Below are positions 39,136-42,332 of a DNA stretch of 42,332 nucleotides, one piece after another. Source of the DNA: Bacillota bacterium (GTDB taxonomy: Bacteria > Bacillota > Limnochordia > Darwinibacteriales > Darwinibacteriaceae); assembly GCA_012840725.1 (NCBI GenBank), contig DURQ01000057.1:1-42332 (forward strand). The letters are read 5' to 3'. Position 1 is the stretch's first letter; every line of letters begins with the position of its first letter. A program made the translations under genes and the position numbers. The notes below the pieces were generated by a model that was not told the DNA's origin, made no database searches, and saw nothing but the letters and a program-made list of their open reading frames with translations.

Positions 39136-40167
39136 ATGTTAACCTTCATCGCAAGGCGGCTCCTCTTTCTTCCGGTCGTGTTGATCGGGGTCACGCTTTT
39201 GATATTCGTGGCCATGTCTTTTTTGTCGCCTTACCAATTGGTCAGTACCTACATCAAGAGTCCGGAAGAGCTGAAGAACCAGAGCCTTGACGATCTGGTT
39301 CGCAAGTATGGCTTGGACCAACCGGTTCATATCCGTTATATGAACTGGATGAAAAACCTGCTCAAAGGCGATCTGGGATATTCAGTGTCAGCGAACATGC
39401 CGGTGACTGAAGCGATCGCTAAGCGTTTCCCGGCAACGCTGGAACTGGCCCTCTTCGCGACGATCCCCGTGGTCATGGGGGGCATCTGGCTCGGCACCAT
39501 TTCCGCAAAGCATTACAACAAGCCGCTTGATCATTTCAGCCGGGTCTTTGCCATCGTGGGCTGGTCTTTACCAGACTTTGTCTTTGGACTCATACTGCTC
39601 ATGCTTTTCTACGGCGTTCTCGGTTGGTTCCCACCGGGCCGGCTTTCGATGTGGGCTGATTCCATCGTCTTGACGGGGGACTTTGTCCGCTACACCGGGC
39701 TGAACACAATTGACGCCCTGCTCAACAAGAGACTGGACATCTTCTGGGATGCGGTTCGCCACCTGATCGCTCCCGTTATTACCCTTGCGTATCTCTGGTG
39801 GGCCTATCTCCTGCGCATCACCAGGTCGAGCATGCTTGAAGTGATGAACAAGGATTATGTGCGTACGGCCAGAGCCAAAGGCTTGACTGAAAGGGTAGTC
39901 ATGAACAGGCACGTTCGCCGCAATGCCCTCATTCCCGTTGCCACCGTTTCGGGTTCCATGGTTTTAGGCCTTTTGGGTGGTGTTGTTATCGTCGAAACTG
40001 TCTTCGACTATAAGGGAATCGGTCTTCTGACTGCAACAGGGGCTCAGCAGCTTGACTATACACTGGTCCTGGGGACAACACTGTTTTATGGACTGCTTCT
40101 GGTCCTGATCAACTTAGTGGTGGACGTTCTGTACGCCATCATCGACCCCAGGGTGAGATTGGAGTGA
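39136..40167 (+). CDS. oppB: Peptide ABC transporter permease, OppB/DppB type
   Basis: A 343-aa permease with six membrane segments. It opens FIARRLLFLPVVLIGVTLLIF. The EAA-like loop reads VRTARAKGLTERVVMNRHVRRNALIPV, and the C-terminus ends VDVLYAIIDPRVRLE, all typical of OppB/DppB. ATG 39136 has AAGGGG 7 nt upstream. Its insertion around 170-210 (GRLSMWADSIVLTGDFVRYTG) is a known variable extracytoplasmic loop. Confidence 0.95.
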   Translation: MLTFIARRLLFLPVVLIGVTLLIFVAMSFLSPYQLVSTYIKSPEELKNQSLDDLVRKYGLDQPVHIRYMNWMKNLLKGDLGYSVSANMPVTEAIAKRFPATLELALFATIPVVMGGIWLGTISAKHYNKPLDHFSRVFAIVGWSLPDFVFGLILLMLFYGVLGWFPPGRLSMWADSIVLTGDFVRYTGLNTIDALLNKRLDIFWDAVRHLIAPVITLAYLWWAYLLRITRSSMLEVMNKDYVRTARAKGLTERVVMNRHVRRNALIPVATVSGSMVLGLLGGVVIVETVFDYKGIGLLTATGAQQLDYTLVLGTTLFYGLLLVLINLVVDVLYAIIDPRVRLE

Positions 40168-40174
40168 TCGCACT

Positions 40175-41047
40175 ATGGTGATGAAGAAGTTACTGCGCAA
40201 TCCGCTTTCCATGGCAGGAATGCTCATCTTGCTTGTCTTTATCCTTGTGGCAGTCTTCGCACCATGGATTGCTCCAACGCCAGCTAATTATGCCAATGAT
40301 CCCTATCGTGTGCCCCGCTATGGCTGGGGAAGCAATCCTTCGCCGCCGACCAAGGAGCATCCCATGGGCCTAACCCAGGGTAAGTACGATATCTTCTACG
40401 GGATCGTTTGGGGAACCAGAACGGCGTTTCAGGTTGGACTCATCGTCACCGGGTTTTCCTGCTGCATCGGTATCATCATCGGTTCGATCAGCGCCTACAT
40501 CGGCGGGAAATTCGATGAGGTGGTCATGCGCTTTGTCGATGTGTTCATGAGCTTCCCATTCCTGATCGCCGCGATCGTGATCACGACGGTCTTGGGAAGG
40601 GGCCTGGACAAGGTCATACTTGCTCTCATCATGTTCCGCTGGACTGCCTATGCCCGCCTGATTCGCGGTAATGTTCTCCAAGTAAAGCAGGAGGAGTACA
40701 TCATGGCCGCCAGGGCCGGCGGGGTAACCCATGCGAAGATCCTGCTTCGGCATATCCTGCCCAACACCATCTTCCCAGTCCTGATCCAAGCGTCGATGAA
40801 CATGGGCTCCATCGTGGTTACCGCATCTACCTTGAGCTTCCTGGGACTGGGGGCCCCTGAGGGGTATGCCGACTGGGGGCAGATGATCAGCTTTGCCCGG
40901 AACTGGATCTTGGGTACTCCAACCAACCCGCTGGCCTACTGGTACACGGTAGTCTGGCCGGGCCTGGCTATCGTCCTCTTTGTGCTTTCCTGGAACCTGA
41001 TTGGTGACGCTTTCCGCGACATCATGGATCCTAGAATTCAGGGGTGA
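40175..41047 (+). CDS. oppC: Peptide ABC transporter permease, OppC/DppC type
   Basis: A 290-aa permease with an N-terminal segment LSMAGMLILLVFILVAVFAPWIAPTP, the HPMGLTQGKYDIF segment, an EAA loop EYIMAARAGGVTHAKILLRHILPN and the C-terminal SWNLIGDAFRDIMDPRIQG, the OppC end. It has a 7-nt gap to oppB. It completes the heterodimeric channel. A strong terminator follows. Confidence 0.95.
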   Translation: MVMKKLLRNPLSMAGMLILLVFILVAVFAPWIAPTPANYANDPYRVPRYGWGSNPSPPTKEHPMGLTQGKYDIFYGIVWGTRTAFQVGLIVTGFSCCIGIIIGSISAYIGGKFDEVVMRFVDVFMSFPFLIAAIVITTVLGRGLDKVILALIMFRWTAYARLIRGNVLQVKQEEYIMAARAGGVTHAKILLRHILPNTIFPVLIQASMNMGSIVVTASTLSFLGLGAPEGYADWGQMISFARNWILGTPTNPLAYWYTVVWPGLAIVLFVLSWNLIGDAFRDIMDPRIQG

Positions 41048-41094
41048 GGATCCCCAAAATTTACCGCCTAGAGACAAGCTCATAATGCAAAAAA

Positions 41095-41124
41095 AGGACG
41101 CTTTCGCTGAAGAGCGTCCTTTTT
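41095..41124 (+). terminator. Intrinsic terminator of the opp operon
   Basis: AGGACGCT (41095-41102) pairs with AGCGTCCT (41113-41120), preceded by seven A and followed by TTTTT; it can work in both directions. Confidence 0.92.
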
Positions 41125-41225
41125 GTGTTAATTGGGCCAGATCAGCCCGCCGCAGATGAGCGGCAGGTGTGAGAGCAGCGAAACGGAATACTAAAAGTGT
41201 ACTCCAGAGAAGGCGGGCGAGAGCA

Positions 41226-42032
41226 GTGAACAAGGTGGAGCAGAACAAAAAGGCCTGGAATCTGTTGGCTGAGGGGCATTTCAACCACTACAAAACCCAG
41301 TTCGTCGAGGACAGATACCAGTTCAACCCCATTGTCCTGAGGGAACTGGGGGACATTTCGGGCAAGACCCTTCTCCATCTGCAGTGCAACACAGGGGCGG
41401 ACTCCATCGTTCTCGCTCGCATGGGCGCAACCGTTACGGGAGTCGATTTCGCCCCGGATAACATCCACTACGCCAGAAAGCTGGCGGAGGATCTGGGAGT
41501 GGAAAATGTGAGGTTCCTGACGGGCGACGTCATGGAGCTGATGGAGATCCACGCGGGGAAGTACGATATCGTCTTCACATCCGATGGCGCGATCGGCTGG
41601 CTGCCGGATCTCAACCGTTGGGCCAAGACCATCAGGCACTTTTTGAAGGATGATGGGTTCTTCTACGCCCACGATGCCCACCCGTTTTTCTTGGCTTTCG
41701 ATGAAGAAAAGCTTAACCAGGGGATCACTGAAATCAAGTATCCCTACTTCAGCAAAGAACCGGATGAAGACGAGCAGATCGGTGGCTACGCTTCAGAAGC
41801 GAAAGAAGCTAAGTGCTATTTCTGGATGTACACCATGGGTGGGCTTGTCAATGCCCTGAGCAGAGCGGGGCTTTTCATCGAGTTCCTGAATGAACATGAT
41901 CGCTGCGCTCCAGGGATGGGCGGCTCAGCAACGGACGAATCAGGTTTGTCGTACTATCCCTCTTTAGAGGGGGCCCTGCCCCTGACTTTCAGCTTGAAAG
42001 CCCGCCCGGTCCGCAGAACCACCGGCAGATGA
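41226..42032 (+). CDS. Class I SAM-dependent methyltransferase
   Basis: About 268 aa. Motif I is LLHLQCNTGADSIVLARMG (G-x-G in the form CNTGADS), motif II is VTGVDFAPDNIHYARKLA with the acidic residue for SAM ribose, and the post-motif sequence YDIVFTSDGAIGWLPDLNRWAKTI is the Asp-containing strand. The C-terminal half has CYFWMYTMGGLVNALSRAGLFIEFLNEHD, typical of a small-molecule methyltransferase subfamily. GTG 41226 is preferred, though the ribosome site (GAGAAGG, 12 nt) is distant. The substrate is unknown. A DUF1801 gene follows 108 nt later. Confidence 0.86.
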   Translation: MNKVEQNKKAWNLLAEGHFNHYKTQFVEDRYQFNPIVLRELGDISGKTLLHLQCNTGADSIVLARMGATVTGVDFAPDNIHYARKLAEDLGVENVRFLTGDVMELMEIHAGKYDIVFTSDGAIGWLPDLNRWAKTIRHFLKDDGFFYAHDAHPFFLAFDEEKLNQGITEIKYPYFSKEPDEDEQIGGYASEAKEAKCYFWMYTMGGLVNALSRAGLFIEFLNEHDRCAPGMGGSATDESGLSYYPSLEGALPLTFSLKARPVRRTTGR

Positions 42033-42140
42033 AAGGGCAGGAGGAAGAAGAGGGGATTGGGCAGTGTTGGAGAAAAGTGGAAGAGTATACCCTGCCGTGG
42101 TGGACTGTGTCCCGCCGGCAGAAGGAAAGGGGATGATGCG

Positions 42141-42332
42141 ATGAACATGCCTGTTCTGAACCCCGAAGTGACAACTTTCCTTGATACCATGAATCACCCC
42201 CTCAGGGATCTCATCGAGTATCTGCGGGGCGTAACCTTGAGTGCAGGCCCGGATCTTGTGGAGGGCATCAAGTGGAATGGACCCAACTACAGCCTTTTCG
42301 GCGAAGACCGCATCACCATGAGGATCAACCCG
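42141..42332 (+). CDS. DUF1801 domain-containing protein (3' end cut by window edge)
   Basis: 64 codons from ATG 42141 (AAGGGGA 7 nt upstream) to the window edge. It resembles the DUF1801 fold, with FLDTMNHPLRDLIEYLRGVTL and GIKWNGPNYSLFGEDRITMRI, the region that in relatives contains the KWGxPxYxxxGxxR motif. A second member of the family lies at 24735-25145. Function unknown. Confidence 0.8.
   Translation, partial: MNMPVLNPEVTTFLDTMNHPLRDLIEYLRGVTLSAGPDLVEGIKWNGPNYSLFGEDRITMRINP

Noticed and set aside
1-42332. CRISPR arrays, insertion sequences, prophage genes or integrases
   Set aside because: No regularly spaced short repeats, transposase or integrase motifs, or terminal inverted repeats were seen; the only large repeat is the 645-bp coding duplication.

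Overview
The window looks like a chromosomal segment of a moderately GC-rich, probably deep-branching Firmicute. Shine-Dalgarno sequences are strong (AGGAGG type), GTG and TTG starts are common, sigma-70-like promoters are clear, and many families are typical of Firmicutes (CPBP proteins, a TtcA-like PP-loop enzyme, Erm). The two ABC solute-binding proteins and the FMN-binding protein have ordinary Sec signal peptides without a lipobox cysteine. This is unusual for a classical monoderm Gram-positive and would fit a diderm or Limnochordia-like lineage; that placement is an inference.

Layout. (1) 1-1.5 kb: a TetR repressor and a truncated CPBP membrane protein share a palindromic operator. (2) 1.6-3.6 kb: a secreted protein with three FMN-attachment-like motifs, built from two exact 645-bp repeat units, followed by a structured 3' RNA and a terminator. 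(3) 3.8-7.1 kb: accessory genes, including an orphan signal-peptide relic, a double GNAT, a PPOX protein and a frameshifted pRiA4b ORF-3-like gene. (4) 7.1-20.1 kb: the core of the window, two divergent operons for peptidoglycan amino-sugar salvage. The minus operon runs GNAT, PIG-L deacetylase, MurQ etherase, NamZ (DUF1343) exo-muramidase, RpiR/MurR regulator, MurK/NagK kinase. The plus operon runs sugar-binding protein, two permeases, NagZ, and an AnmK kinase fused to an AmiE-like serine hydrolase. All the enzymes lack signal peptides, so muropeptide fragments are probably imported first and dismantled in the cytoplasm. No ATPase gene for this importer is present.

(5) 20.1-30.3 kb: a second PPOX protein, an APH-type kinase, an Erm rRNA methyltransferase with a ribosome-stalling leader and terminator-attenuator, an Fpg-like protein without the catalytic proline, a small RanBP2-type zinc finger, and a minus operon of rhomboid, GNAT, CPBP, DUF1801 and GNAT. 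Several small unknown or secreted genes follow, then a TtcA-like enzyme and tRNA-Val(CAC). (6) 30.4-34.9 kb: an AraC/GyrI regulator, a membrane-anchored serine hydrolase, a putative lipoprotein and a small gene interrupted by a stop codon. (7) 34.9-41.1 kb: a complete oligopeptide/dipeptide ABC importer operon (D-F-A-B-C) with a near-consensus promoter and terminator. (8) 41.2 kb to the end: a SAM methyltransferase and the start of a DUF1801 protein.

Three genes are interrupted (5824-6702, 28102-28757, 34536-34826). They are either decaying genes or assembly errors, and the sequence alone cannot separate these. The most notable items are the AnmK-AmiE fusion in a cytoplasmic MurNAc salvage locus, the Erm attenuator with an Arg-Thr-Arg leader, and the triple FMN-motif protein.
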